From: Erpobdella octoculata
Lineage: Eukaryota > Annelida > Clitellata > Hirudinida > Erpobdellidae
NCBI GenBank assembly: GCA_963978895.1
Contig: OZ022245.1
Span: 17,788,414-17,852,413, forward strand
Reading direction: 5' to 3'
Length of the DNA stretch: 64,000 nucleotides
Each line of letters opens with the position of its first letter. The stretch's first letter is position 1. Positions 39,215 through 51,163 of this stretch are shown here, piece by piece. Both the position numbers and the translations under genes were made by a program. A model generated the notes under the pieces. It was not told the DNA's origin and searched no databases. It saw only the letters and a program-made list of their open reading frames with translations.

Positions 39215-39220
<6 letters not shown>
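38947..39220. mobile_element. T2 SINE copies 2 (minus) and 3 (plus) forming an inverted pair
   Basis: A minus-strand copy (38947-39094) faces a plus-strand copy (to 39220). Arms 39033-39094 and 39159-39220 are perfect 62-bp inverted repeats around a 64-bp spacer. Copy 3 ends in a (TA)n array. Confidence 0.7.
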
Positions 39221-39313
<93 letters not shown>

Positions 39314-39361
39314 ATATATATATATCATATATATGATATATATATACGTTTATATAAATAT

Positions 39362-40600
<1,239 letters not shown>

Positions 40601-40607
40601 TGCCCTT

Positions 40608-42404
40608 AGGTCAAAGTATTGTCTTCATCGCCGAGCAAGCCATGAGACAACGATAGAAGATTACTTTCTTCGAAGTTGCCTGCAGCACCATCGACTGATG
40701 ACGAGATATAGCTGGTGGGGAAAACTAAGCATGGAAGTTTGTCGTTCGGTTTTATTCGGGTACGGAAGTAATCGGAAATATTTTTCTTCCGAACGTTCCG
40801 ATTTTTCAAAAACCGTTTCCGAAAGATCGAGGATATACGAAAATTATACGGAGCAGCCGAAAATTACTGAATTACTCTCGTAATATTTTAGGCATTTTGA
40901 CGAGACTTGTACAAATTGATTTGTTTTTGAATTATCTATTCAAATATGTAAATTTTATTAAGATATATCAAGTTTGAATTTTCTATGTAAAATGCGTGAA
41001 GAGTTAGCAACGGTTAGCGAGTACCTACATTGTAAATAGAGACATAACAACCGATTTAATCGCAATAGTTTTTACCATATAACTCCGTTAATAATTCAGG
41101 GATTTAGCTGAAAATAGTACAGATCGTTTTGCATTTTAATTTTTTATTCAAAAATGTTAAAAAAATAAAAATGTTCAATTTTGAATTTCCCATATATAAT
41201 GCAAGCAAAGTTAGCTACCGCTGCTAACTTCGGCGACGTACACAAAACTATACGTATAGACGTGTTTACATTATCGCAAACAGAAGAAAGAGGAAAGATA
41301 TGATATGATTATAATATTTCATTGATCGAAAATGACGATCAGTGAAATTAATTGTTTAAATTTTTTTACGGAATTCCGAAAAAACCCGACATTTACGAAA
41401 AATAATTCCGAACGTTCGGTTTTTTTCGGGGTCGGAAATCATTTTATTCCGAACTTCCGACAACCGAAAAAAACCGAATTTTCGGTTACGTTCGTAAGGG
41501 AGCGGAAGAAACGTCCATGCTTAGGGAAAACGACGTTATCGCCAAACAGTGTTTGGCCATCTCCATGTGTAGCGTCCCGAGCTGAAGCACAGCGGTCCAT
41601 TTCATGAAGATCGACTTTTCTTCCGGAATCAGGCCGACCGCGCGATCCAAAAGAATGAACTGAAATGTGACGCCTTTGATTGCCAGCGCTCAGCGAATGA
41701 GATCCGCTGTCACGGCCGACAGAAACGCAAGAAATGAGGGACAATTCTGTGCCGTCCAGAGCCATCATGAAGACATGATCGTCCACATCAGACTCGTTTT
41801 TAGTTGTAGAGAGGGTGACGGGTCTGTCACCACGAGAGATACAACAACTGACTTTTGTAAGTGGTAGATCCGAGGTATGAGAGTCTACGGATCTATCACG
41901 AGTATTGTCTTGTACATCACTTGTACGCTGATGACACGTTACAGAAGCAGGTAAACTTGTCGTCGAGTTGCCACACATGTTATCGGATGAGATCGTTTGT
42001 TTGTTAGAGTTGAACATGGTGTTATTTGTTACAACATGATCAGTCGGACCGCGTCCATATTGTAACAATAAAATTCGATTGAAACGATCATCTTGAACAT
42101 TGATCGTGGGGCGGTGTCTCAAGATCAACAAAGCCTCTTTGATCTTTAATCGGCCAGGGTCTGTATCAGAGGCAATAACTTCAGTGTTATCACCAAGCAG
42201 TTTTTTATTAGGTTTTTGATGGTGAACTGTAGTAAGATGAGCAAAGAGGCTTCCGCCCTGTGTGTGCATTGCTAATCGTCGAGAAAGAGTTGTGCGAGTA
42301 TGTCCTATATACTCAGTGGTTCGAATACTACTTTTGAGCATCTCACTTACAATGATAAAATTAATAAGCGGCGACGGCGCTAATTGCCGTCCGACCGTAT
42401 ACAA
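40608..42404 (-). pseudogene. Penelope-like element GIY-YIG endonuclease region, interrupted by a TIR element
   Basis: Reads TTEYIGHTRTTLSRRLAMHT, then DTDPGRLKIKEALLILRHRP and INVQDDRFNRILLL, the GIY-YIG endonuclease end of a Penelope-like polyprotein (YIG motif, Arg of the RRLxxH helix, catalytic-type Glu in KIKEALLI). A variable Ser-rich tail follows. The frame is interrupted at 41524 by an inserted 790-bp element and resumes at 40734, ending in ...LLGDEDNTLT and a stop at 40606-40608. The RT part is absent. The copy at 55.5 kb is homologous. Confidence 0.75.
40735..41524. mobile_element. 790-bp TIR element inserted in the PLE gene
   Basis: Ends are CTAAGCATGGA and its inverse TCCATGCTTAG; GGAAAA flanks both sides (40729-40734 and 41525-41530). 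Subterminal regions are rich in CCGAACGTTCGG-type palindromic words on both sides. No coding sequence: a non-autonomous DNA transposon of unknown superfamily. Confidence 0.7.
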
Positions 42405-42409
42405 TAGCC

Positions 42410-42528
42410 TTGTCTTTCTTTATGTTACTGCCAATATTTTTGTGCCCGTGCTGTCGTTCTTTGTGTTGTTCACAAGTCGTACAACGCCGCTCTGTATGGT
42501 TACGTTTTTCACCTATCGAGCGTTTAAC

Positions 42529-42530
<2 letters not shown>
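42410..42530 (+). repeat. Inverted copy of PLE 3' sequence
   Basis: This 120-bp segment is the reverse complement of about 40438-40560 with few changes and then runs into a (TA)n array. PLE copies often carry such inverted pieces at their 5' side. Confidence 0.75.
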
Positions 42531-42617
<87 letters not shown>

Positions 42618-42620
<3 letters not shown>

Positions 42621-43166
42621 CTTAGACAAAAATGAAAAAGACAGACAAGAAAGCAAGTTGAGAAAAACGTGGTAATAAATTAACTTATATCTTTATGGAA
42701 ATCTGAATAGACGGATATTAATACATATAATAAAATTTAGATACTGAGATTAAAATACATAAAATAAGCTGGAATAATAACGATAAAATAAATATAGTTA
42801 AAAATGTTTTCCATTAAAAAATTAAATAATGTTAATAATTATAATAAAGTATTATGAGTATAAATGATGAAATTTAGTCGATGAACTCAAAATTATATAA
42901 GATACGTTGGAATAATAAATTAAATTAAATATAATTAGTATGTTTTTCAAATGGATTTATAGTATTAATAAAAACATTTTAAAAAAATTGGCATAAAAAG
43001 ATCTACTACCACAACATCCAAAACTAATATGCATAAAAATATTCAGCTCAATTTTGAAAACGGGAAGTGAAATATTGATTACGAAAAACCCCAGTAGCAC
43101 ACGACGAAGGTAAGAAAAAATTATTACTTTAGTGTTTTTAAATTATAATAAAAAATTTCAGTGTCT
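42618..43166. other. AT-rich stretch downstream of the channel exon
   Basis: No gene or recognised repeat is seen. It would hold the 3' UTR of the potassium channel gene on the minus strand; no polyadenylation signal was assigned with confidence. Confidence 0.4.
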
Positions 43167-43807
43167 CTATCTGTTTTTCATTTCACGATTTTCTTTAATT
43201 GTCTTTATGCAGCTTCCAAGCCATTTAATTTTTTCAACAACTTCTTCCTGCATTAAATTGAAAGCCATTGACAAAATAGCCATACCAATTATCATGTATA
43301 AAGCCGTCCCCATCATTTGCAATTGAGCATTTGTGTCGTTTAAATTACTGGTTCCTGGAACTATATCTCCGAACCCTATAGTAGACAAAGTTATAAAACT
43401 GAAGTAAGCAGCGTCCATCCAACTAAGTTGTATCCAGACACTAAACAGTAATGCACCAAGAAACACATAACTTCCTATTAAAAACAAAGTGATAACAATT
43501 GGAACACTGATTTTATCTAAATCCTCATCATCTTCTTCATCAGTAATTTCCGTATAGAAGCCAATTTGGTTTTGCTTTTCTCCTAAATTATTTGTTTTCC
43601 AGCCTTTGATTTCACACTTGGATGATGGTTTTGGATGCCATTTCAGGATTCCACAGCAACAAATGTTGAGATATGTGTATCGAAATATATTAGCCATAAT
43701 TTCGCCAATGTTTGCTAAAACAAGAAGCATTAATGGAATTCCTAATATAGCATACGCAATGCAAACCATTCTTCCCCAGCTTGTTTTAGGAGCAATATTT
43801 CCATAAC
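43167..43807 (-). CDS. K2P (TWIK-type) potassium channel, last coding exon
   Basis: Encodes the C-terminal two thirds of a two-pore-domain potassium channel, a plasma-membrane leak channel working as a dimer. The minus strand shows a splice acceptor (TTTCAG, 43808-43813) followed by YGNIAPKTSWGR, the end of the first pore filter GYG. The Gly codon is split by the intron, a conserved intron position in K2P genes. Then come TM2 (MVCIAYAILGIPLMLLVLA), an acidic cytoplasmic loop (EITDEEDDEDLDK), TM3 (IVITLFLIGSYVFLGALLF), the second pore with filter IGFGD (TLSTIGFGDIVPG), and TM4 (ALYMIIGMAILSMAFNLMQE), ending WLGSCIKTIKENREMKNR and a stop at 43167-43169. The short tail fits a terminal exon. TM1 and pore 1 helix must lie upstream (higher coordinates); I did not find that exon. 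No frameshift or stop: the gene looks functional. Subfamily not resolved. Confidence 0.9.
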
Positions 43808-44305
43808 CTGAAACATATTCAAAAAAACTGAAGCAAATAGTTGAAAGTTATGAAATTGAAAAAACGGCATTTTGATAAGATTTTAATAGTTATAGGAAAA
43901 AGTTGCCTTGAATATTTCAAGCTTAAGATTACGGCATTTTAAAGTATTTATTTAAATTCAGTATGTACATTTTATATACATCTATGTATAGTGTTTTATA
44001 TATGTTAGCTACGCAAAAAATGTAAAAAGCTGATCTGCTAATTTCGATTGGGACACAACAAAATCTCGTTGATTTAATAACGTTATTTTTAGTTGAAGTT
44101 GGTTTGACTAAAACAACCATTGCTATTGTTTTTTACAACGCTTATATTAACTTGCAACGTTGTTTGTTTATAATTTGTTTGTTTGTTTGTTTCCGCGCAA
44201 CGTCGAGCTCGGTTAGTGCTTCCAATGCTTAGATGGGTGCCGTTAAATAAATTAATCCGTTTTTAGATTTAAAAAATTTAAACACTAAAAAAATGAAAAA
44301 TAATC
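43808..44305. other. Intronic/upstream DNA of the channel gene
   Basis: No preceding exon recognised. About 44135-44300 matches a dispersed repeat also at 49960-50130 (GCAACGTTGTTTGTT, AACGTCGAGCTCGGTTAGT). Confidence 0.5.
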
Positions 44306-44458
44306 TATATATATAAAAACGAATGTTTGTATGTATGTATGTATGTATGTATGTATGTATGTATGTATGTATGAATGTATGTATGTATGTATGTATGTAT
44401 GTATGTATGTATGTATGTATGTATGTATGTATGTATATATGTATGTATATATGTATGT
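44306..44458 (+). repeat. Helitron-type 5' end plus (ATGT)n array
   Basis: TCTATATATATAAAAACGAA after an A, then about 35 ATGT units. This is the 5' end of the element family whose 3' ends carry CGGGCAACGCCGGG and CTAG. Its interior (GCATTGCTACACCATTCATC) follows and is interrupted by a SINE. Confidence 0.65.
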
Positions 44459-44523
44459 TATTTATGCATTGCTACACCATTCATCCGATCTTAATGAAAT
44501 TTTCACACAACCTTGAGAGTTTT

Positions 44524-44697
44524 TTTCTTTTTTTTATAATAGTTTATAGTCCTTTACACCAAGTGTTTTAAGACTGAAATGGCTGTGTCAGAAGCAACTA
44601 AGTACTTCCAGTCGTGGATCATAATTTGATCCTTTTAACTTTTCCCTCCTCTTTTCTCCAGGCTTGGGACTGGCTTGCAAAAGCAAGGCGGAGTTGA
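44524..44697 (-). mobile_element. Poly-A SINE-like retroposon, copy 4, with target duplication
   Basis: Flanked on both sides by AACCTTGAGAGT, which is single in uninterrupted copies of the host Helitron-type element. Poly-T tail on the left, GCAAGGCGGAGTT on the right. Confidence 0.8.
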
Positions 44698-44779
44698 ACC
44701 TTGAGAGTCAAGGGGAATCAAATATAAAGAAAAAAATTGAAATCCGTCACAAAATGAGCGGAGCGGGTGAGCGAGCGGG

Positions 44780-44882
<103 letters not shown>

Positions 44883-44885
44883 AAC

Positions 44886-45603
<718 letters not shown>

Positions 45604-46250
45604 GCTCATGTATGTATGTATATATACATATAGCCCCGCTCGCTCACCCGCTCTACTCCGCTCATTTTGAGACGGATTTCAAATTTTTTTCTCTATATTT
45701 GATTCCCCTTGACTCTCAAGGTTGTGTGAAAATTTAATTACGATCGGATGAATGGTGTAGCAATGCATAAAGGACATACATACATACATATTGCCTGGGG
45801 TTTTTAGAGGTTTCGCTCCCGTTTCCTTCCCGCTTGCGCTCCCGCTCCAGGTCGTTATCCGTTCCCTGTCGCTTTCCCGCTCATTCTTTCGCTTTCAGTT
45901 GCCCCCCCTAGATCCGAATCTACATACATACATACATACATACATACTTACATACATACATACATGCATACATACATACACACACATACATACTTTGAAT
46001 GAACATTTAGTGCCGAAATATTGTAAAAAACACATACATACATAAACACAGACACACATACATGCTTTTTGTTTTTTTTTTTTTGTTTTTTATAATAGTT
46101 TATAGTCCTTTACACCAAGTGTTTTAAGACTGAAACGGCTGTGTCAGAAGCACCTAAGTACTTCCAGTCGTGGATCATAATTTGATCCTTTTAACTTTTC
46201 CCTCCTCCTTTTTACAGGCTTGGGACTGGCTTGCAAAAGCATGGCCATAT
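45604..46250. repeat. Nested Helitron-type pieces, (CATA)n arrays and a fifth SINE copy
   Basis: Alternating fragments of the same Helitron-type family (TTGATTCCCCTTGACTCTCA, GGTGTAGCAATGCATAAAGG) with (CATA)n arrays near 45920-46060, then a poly-A SINE copy at 46071-46220 whose 5' end is cut short. No genes. Confidence 0.6.
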
Positions 46251-46325
46251 AACACACACACATACATGCACATACACATACACATACATACATACACACA
46301 TACATACGCACATACATATATATAT

Positions 46326-46701
46326 AGTTCCCGCTCGCTCACCGATCCGCTCATTTTGTGACGGATTTCAAAAAATTTTTCTCTATATTTGATTCCCCTT
46401 GACTCTCAAGGTTGTGTGAAAATTTCATTACGATCGGATGAATGGTGTAGCAATGCATAAAGGACATATACATATATACATATATACAAACATTCATTTT
46501 TATATATTTAGATAATTCCCGCTCGCTCACCCGCTCCGCTCCGCTCCATTTGTGACGGATTTCAAATTTTTTTTCTCTATATTTGATTCCTATTGACTCT
46601 CAAGGTTGTGTGAAAATTTCATTACGATCGGATGAATGGTGTAGCAATGCATAAAGGACATGAATATATACATATATACAAACATTCATTTTTATATATA
46701 T

Positions 46702-46706
<5 letters not shown>
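46326..46706 (-). mobile_element. Two tandem copies of the Helitron-type 5' region
   Basis: Two head-to-tail units (about 46326-46514 and 46515-46706), each running from CCCGCTCGCTCACC through GACTCTCAAGGTTGTGTG to CAAACATTCATTTTTATATA and a TAGATA/TTAGATA end, equal to the TCTATATA start on the minus strand. Tandem arrangement parallels the Helitron pair at 17-20 kb. Confidence 0.6.
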
Positions 46707-46751
<45 letters not shown>

Positions 46752-46752
46752 T

Positions 46753-46925
46753 TTCATACATGCTTTATTGAAAATAACTGCCCATTTTTTGTTTATTATT
46801 TTCTTAACGTAAGACTCCAATCTGCGAACAACGACTTTGTTTTTTGAATAAAATTCTTTATTGATTTTTATAACGGGCTTACTGCACAGTTTTGGCTCGA
46901 AAGCCATCATCAGAGCCCTTGAATA
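46753..46925 (-). mobile_element. Penelope-like element terminal fragment
   Basis: After a (TA)n array, the minus-strand frame reads RRLESYVKKIINKKWAVIFN and KACMKE, preceded by a hammerhead-like motif (46875-46918). Same layout as the other PLE termini. Confidence 0.65.
46875..46918 (-). ncRNA. Near-complete hammerhead motif (PLE)
   Basis: Stem I GGGCT/AGCCC, core CTGATGA, stem II GGCT-TTCG-AGCC, stem III ACTGTGCAGT and cleavage site UA are present. The second core element reads AAAA rather than GAAA, so activity is doubtful. Confidence 0.55.
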
Positions 46926-47029
46926 GAAAATAATGCAAATATTCAAAAATTAACGAAGTGAAATTAGAATATTGGTAAAACGTGTTTACTTAAAACCAGA
47001 CGATTAGGCGATGAATATAATGCGAACGA

Positions 47030-47071
<42 letters not shown>

Positions 47072-47266
47072 ATAATGATCATGTATAGGCAATTTTGGCC
47101 CGGAAGGTTTTTTGGCCCCCTGAGCCGGAGGATCAGAGAAGGAGTCCAAACCTTCTTAACTTTTTCCCCTTCTTTAATGTCCAGGCCAAAAGTTCCTATG
47201 TACGACCATCGAAGGTAATTGCGTAATAGAATTCAAATTTTGTTTATGTAACAAGGCTGTTTGAAG
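46926..47266. other. Non-coding stretch with TA array
   Basis: Includes TA arrays at 47032-47074 and an unclassified GC-richer block at 47090-47205 (GGCCCGGAAGG, CCTGAGCCGGAGGATC). No gene is seen. Confidence 0.4.
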
Positions 47267-47325
47267 GCTTCAAGCAGTGATATTCAAGTTAACTGTAACA
47301 CTAACTGAAATCGGAAAACAATAGA

Positions 47326-47697
47326 ACAAGTAAATTAAAAACGAATTTTTAAAACCAATGCTCTTATATGTAATTAAAACACAAATTTTGCAATCAATTT
47401 TTTCTTATATTACTCTTTTACTTTATATTAAAGTCAAAATATCTTAATTATATCGAAATATCGAAATTAATTAAAATTAACTAAATTAATTGACTTATTG
47501 TAAAACTAATAATTGAATATTGCATTGTCTTCTATTTTGAGCATGTATGCAAAATTTGAAAAAAATCTATCATCAGTAAGTGACTCAAAAATTGATTGCA
47601 AGATTTGAAACAGACAGAGAAACAAACAGACAGACAGAGAAACAAACAGACAGACAGAGAAACAGAGACGACGAGTTAATAAAAGCATTGGTAATAA
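47326..47697 (+). repeat. Dispersed GACA-rich repeat, copy 3
   Basis: Same family as 9165-9510 and 26222-26595, inserted in the hAT element. Confidence 0.75.
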
Positions 47698-47845
47698 TAA
47701 TAAAAATATCATCAAAAAGCATCGAATTTAAATATCTCAACTATTTTCATGAAAATTTCGTACACGCTTGAGAATCGCGGTCAGTGAGTGTGGTTCGTGT
47801 TAACTTGGTAAAATAGTCTGCCAGTCGGTTAGCGTTTTGTGGTCA

Positions 47846-47957
47846 AGAAAACCCTCAAGAAAACCCTCAAGAAAACCCTCAAGAAAACCCTCAAGAAAAC
47901 CCTCAAGAAAACCCTCAAAAAAACCCTCAAGAAACCCCTCGATAAAACCCTCAAGAA
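47846..47957. repeat. 12-bp minisatellite, about nine copies
   Basis: AAGAAAACCCTC repeated with few changes. It runs directly into a shortened fourth copy of the GACA-rich repeat (47959-48155). Confidence 0.85.
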
Positions 47958-48417
47958 AATTAACTAAATTAATTGACTTATTGTAAAAGTAATAATTGAA
48001 TATTGCATTGTCTTCTATTTTGAGCATGTATGCAAAATTTGAAAAAAATCTATCATCAGGAAGTGACTCAAAAATTGATTGCAAGATTTGAAACAGACAG
48101 AGAAACAGACAGACAGAGAAACAGAGACGACGAGTTAATAAAAGCATTGGTAATAAAAATGATGGTCAGTTAAGTGTAATAGTAATAGTAACTGAAATAC
48201 GGCGAATAACTCTAACTGTAATAGTAACTGAATAATAAATTCAGTTAAATAATACAAAAATAATTAATAACTGAAAAATATTTTTAATGTAATTTTTTTC
48301 TAAATAAATTAGTTATTAGATTTATTTTTTTTTTATCTAAAGATAAAAATCGAGTTCTTTGGTGTTACCAAACAAATAGTATATATGGTGCTGTTTAGTT
48401 ATTCGCGGCCTAAACTC

Positions 48418-48584
48418 CGCCTTGCTTTTGCAAGCCAGTCCCAAGCCTGGAGAAAGGAGGAGGGAAAAGTTTAAAGGATCAAATTATGATCCACGACTGG
48501 AAGTACTTAAATGCTTCTGACACAGCCGTTTCAGTCTTAAAACACTTGGTGTAAAGGACTATAAACTATTATAAACAAAAAAAA
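48418..48584 (+). mobile_element. Poly-A SINE-like retroposon, copy 6, with tail and target duplication
   Basis: The clearest copy: it begins TAAACTCCGCCTTGC, continues AAGCCAGTCCCAAGCCTGG, and ends ACTATTATAAAC plus an A13-type tail. TATTCGCGGCC flanks it on both sides (about 48407-48417 and after the tail). Length about 165 bp. No tRNA-type promoter boxes were recognised. Confidence 0.8.
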
Positions 48585-48609
48585 AAAAATATTCGCGGCC
48601 TTTTGTTAT

Positions 48610-49000
48610 TATTGATAGTTGATAGTGCTGTTGCAATCGTCTTCTGATGAATTGTGCCAACCTCCTTTAAAAAGATTTAAGAGGCTTGCCTAAGAAATTG
48701 AAGCATCCAGTTCTCCGAGCAAACAATCTGGGCACGGAAGTTCTGTTGAGGAAAAACTTAATTTAATGCTTATCTTGGGGCTTCAAAAAGATTAGCTGCT
48801 AATGAAACTGGATTAAAATTCTGGACAGCCTCAGACACAGTGTATCCTCTAATAGCGGCCTTCGCTAAAGAAGCATATGTGGAGCGCATCTTCTCGGTTT
48901 GCAGTGATATGACTGCAGGAAAAAGAAACAGGCTCTCCAAGAATCTAGAAATTCGTGTTTTTAAAATGAACTCGAAGTTTTACCATTTTGTAAATAAATA
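48610..49000 (+). pseudogene. hAT transposase C-terminal remnant
   Basis: The segment reads FWTASDTVYPLIAAFAKEAY, VERIFSVCSDMTAGKRNRL and SKNLEIRVFKMNS, the hAT C-terminal dimerisation region (ERxFSxxGxxxxxxRNxL). Upstream pieces (CQPPLKRFKR-like) are frameshifted. No catalytic core. Confidence 0.75.
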
Positions 49001-49189
49001 CAAAAAATTTTTTTGGCTGTGTATAGAATCTACAGTTAACTGTAACTTCAACTTAAAAATAAATAAGTGTAATAGTAACTGAAAAATGTTTGTGGAAAAA
49101 TAACTTTAACTGAAACTGAAAAATGCTGTAACTTTAACTGTAACTGAAAAGTTGTAACTGAAATATCACTGGCTTCAAACAACTTTTAG

Positions 49190-49340
49190 CAAATCTATTT
49201 TACGTTTTATGGGCTAAAATAAGTTATGAAAGAGTGGAAAAGAAAAAATGAGCGCGAGCGGGAACGGAAACGGGAGCAAGAGAGAAAAATGATAAAAAAA
49301 ACCTTTGAAAACCCCGAGCAATGCCGGGTAACCCCGCTAG
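49190..49340 (+). mobile_element. Helitron-type 3' end
   Basis: GAGCGCGAGCGGGAACGG-type repeats, then CCCCGAGCAATGCCGGG hairpin, GTAACCCCGCTAG ending at 49340. Confidence 0.6.
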
Positions 49341-50361
49341 CAATAAATATAAATAATATTTAGATTTATAAAGAAAATAAACACTAAAAAATAAACAGTA
49401 AAATTTACACTAAATTATAAAAAAATATTTTTGAAAACAACGCTTGTTTACTAATGTACTAAAAGGTTAAAAATAATATTAAAGTGTACATATTAACATT
49501 TTTTGAAATAAACTTTTTATTACAAACTTTTATTTAAGCTTCAATCTCTGTTCGTGTGTGTGTGTGTGGCTTTCTCTGTACTCAAATCTTGCAAGTAAAA
49601 TTTAACCAGCTTTTTGACTAGCTAGGAAGCTGAAATTTTCAGCATAGCTTTATATTAGATGACAATACATGATTCAATTAAGAAAAAAATTATCTGAACA
49701 TCTTTCGTATTTCTAAATCGAGTGTATTTGAAATAAAAGTTTATGTTGAAAAACTCGTTTTTTCCTTTACTTGTTGAGTATAAGACTGTTGGCCGTTATC
49801 TATACGGTATCTATAACCTACGCTTTAATTTTCCAAACAAAACATTTAGTTCAAAAAGGTTAATATGTACATTTTATTATTATTTTTAACCTTTTATTAC
49901 ATTATTATACAAACGTTGTTTTAAAAAATATTTTTTTTTATACTTTATTTATTTTTTTATTACAGCGCTTATATTAAATTGCAACGTTGTTTGTTGTTTG
50001 ATTGTCTCAGTGAAAACGTTGTATTTGAAAACACCGCGTCTCGACTGACCAACGAAGTCATGGAACGTCGAGCTCGGTTAGTACTTTGATGGTGACATAA
50101 AATAAAAATAATCCGTTTTTAGATTAAAAAAAATTTAAACAGTAAAAAACAAAAAACAATAAAATATTAAAATAATATTTAGATTTAAAAAAACCATAAA
50201 AAAAAGATAAAGTATAAACATTTTTAAAAACAACGCTCGTATACTAATGTACTAAAATGTTAAAAATAATATTAAAGTGTACTATTAACATTTTTTATCA
50301 CGTTTTTCTTAACTTGCTTTCATGTCTGTATTTTTTTCTGTTTGTTCCAAAGGTATATATA
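49341..50361. other. AT-rich dispersed repeat DNA
   Basis: Two related blocks (about 49345-49510 and 50130-50300, sharing TATTAAAGTGTAC and TAATGTACTAAAA) flank a segment with AACGTCGAGCTCGGTTAGT also present near 44200. No gene is seen. Confidence 0.5.
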
Positions 50362-50362
50362 C

Positions 50363-50457
<95 letters not shown>
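50362..50457. repeat. (TA)n microsatellite
   Basis: About 48 TA units directly abutting the truncated PLE reverse transcriptase. Confidence 0.95.
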
Positions 50458-50459
<2 letters not shown>

Positions 50460-50978
50460 TAAAAAACACATTGGTTTAAAATATACATGGCTGTGGCATC
50501 TCAGATCATCACAGGTTATCAAGGTATCCAAAAAGTGAATTTGGTTTTTATTATTATATAATTCATACGTAAAGTTGAGAACAGAATTTTCCTGAAGACG
50601 TTCTCGCAGAAGTGATATATCTTCAACTGAATCAACCATCAGAAAGATATCATCGACGTATCTTATATAAATGGTGGGCTTAGGGTGTTGTACCATTTCC
50701 TCAACATAACCCATGAAGAAGTTTGCAAATGTTGGTCCCAATGGAGAACCTATAGCCACACCATATACCTGCAAATATAATTTGCCATTTGCTTGTACTT
50801 TGTACGAGTTATGGACAAGGAAGAATCGTGGCGAAGAAATGAATACAACAAATAAAGAAGTTGATGACAATCGTATAAATGTTTTCCGGATGTTAAAAGA
50901 AGAAAATCCTCTTTCACAGGACGTTTTAGCAGAGAAAGTTGACAGGTCCATTCTTCCAATAATTAGAGTTGAACTCAC
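50458..50978 (-). pseudogene. Penelope-like reverse transcriptase fragment
   Basis: The minus-strand frame carries PLE RT signatures in order: NGKLYLQVYGVAIGSPLGPT (motif B), PTIYIRYVDDIFLM (motif C with the catalytic YVDD), NSVLNFTYELYNNKNQIHFL, then HVYFKPM, where it is cut by the TA array. PLE RTs resemble telomerase and copy their RNA at the target. The upstream part (50880-50978) appears frameshifted: the better continuation is in another frame. A SINE adjoins on the upstream side. Confidence 0.85.
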
Positions 50979-50984
50979 GGTTTC

Positions 50985-51121
50985 ACGCTGGTGACAGAGC
51001 GTTAGAGCGTTCGCCTGTCGATCGTTAGGTCGGCAGTTCGAACCTCGCCGGCGTCACCAGCGTAACTCCCTTAAGCAAGGAGTTCACTCGCATTGCTAAA
51101 AGGGTAGTCGCCCATAAATGT
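50985..51121 (+). mobile_element. tRNA-derived SINE, third family
   Basis: An 11-bp pair (ACGCTGGTGAC/GTCACCAGCGT) encloses tRNA-like boxes: GACAGAGCGTTAGAGCG (A) and CAGTTCGAACCTCG (B). The tail has CCCTTAAGCAAGGAGTTCAC and CATTGCT, recalling the CCTTGAGCAAGGCACTTAAC core of several metazoan SINEs. As a tRNA the anticodon arm is poor, so a SINE is preferred over a tRNA gene. Confidence 0.6.
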
Positions 51122-51163
51122 TTACTTTTCTCGTTTTACTTTTGACCCTGATGATGGCTGACA
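51122..51163 (+). mobile_element. PLE fragment with truncated hammerhead
   Basis: Matches the PLE at 53.5 kb (TTTACTTTTCTCGTTTTACT); the hammerhead begins at 51144 (GACC, CTGATGA) but is cut off after GGCTGACAT by the R2/NeSL-like copy. Confidence 0.7.

Larger units (their letters stand above)
47275..49171. mobile_element. hAT DNA transposon, degraded and invaded
   Basis: The left end CAGTGATATTCAAGTTAAC is mirrored by the right end (GTAACTGAAATATCACTG). An 8-bp near-identical flank GCTTCAAG/GCTTCAAA (47267-47274 and 49172-49179) fits a hAT target duplication. The interior keeps only the C terminus of the transposase and has been invaded by two GACA-rich repeats, a 12-bp minisatellite and a poly-A SINE. 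Confidence 0.75.

Noticed and set aside
38745..39217. Functional tRNA genes
   Set aside because: Box A/B motifs are present but acceptor stems do not pair, and the sequences belong to repeated families with extra non-tRNA DNA.
47093..47205. GC-richer block as a possible gene or RNA
   Set aside because: No frame, promoter box or second copy was found; left unclassified.
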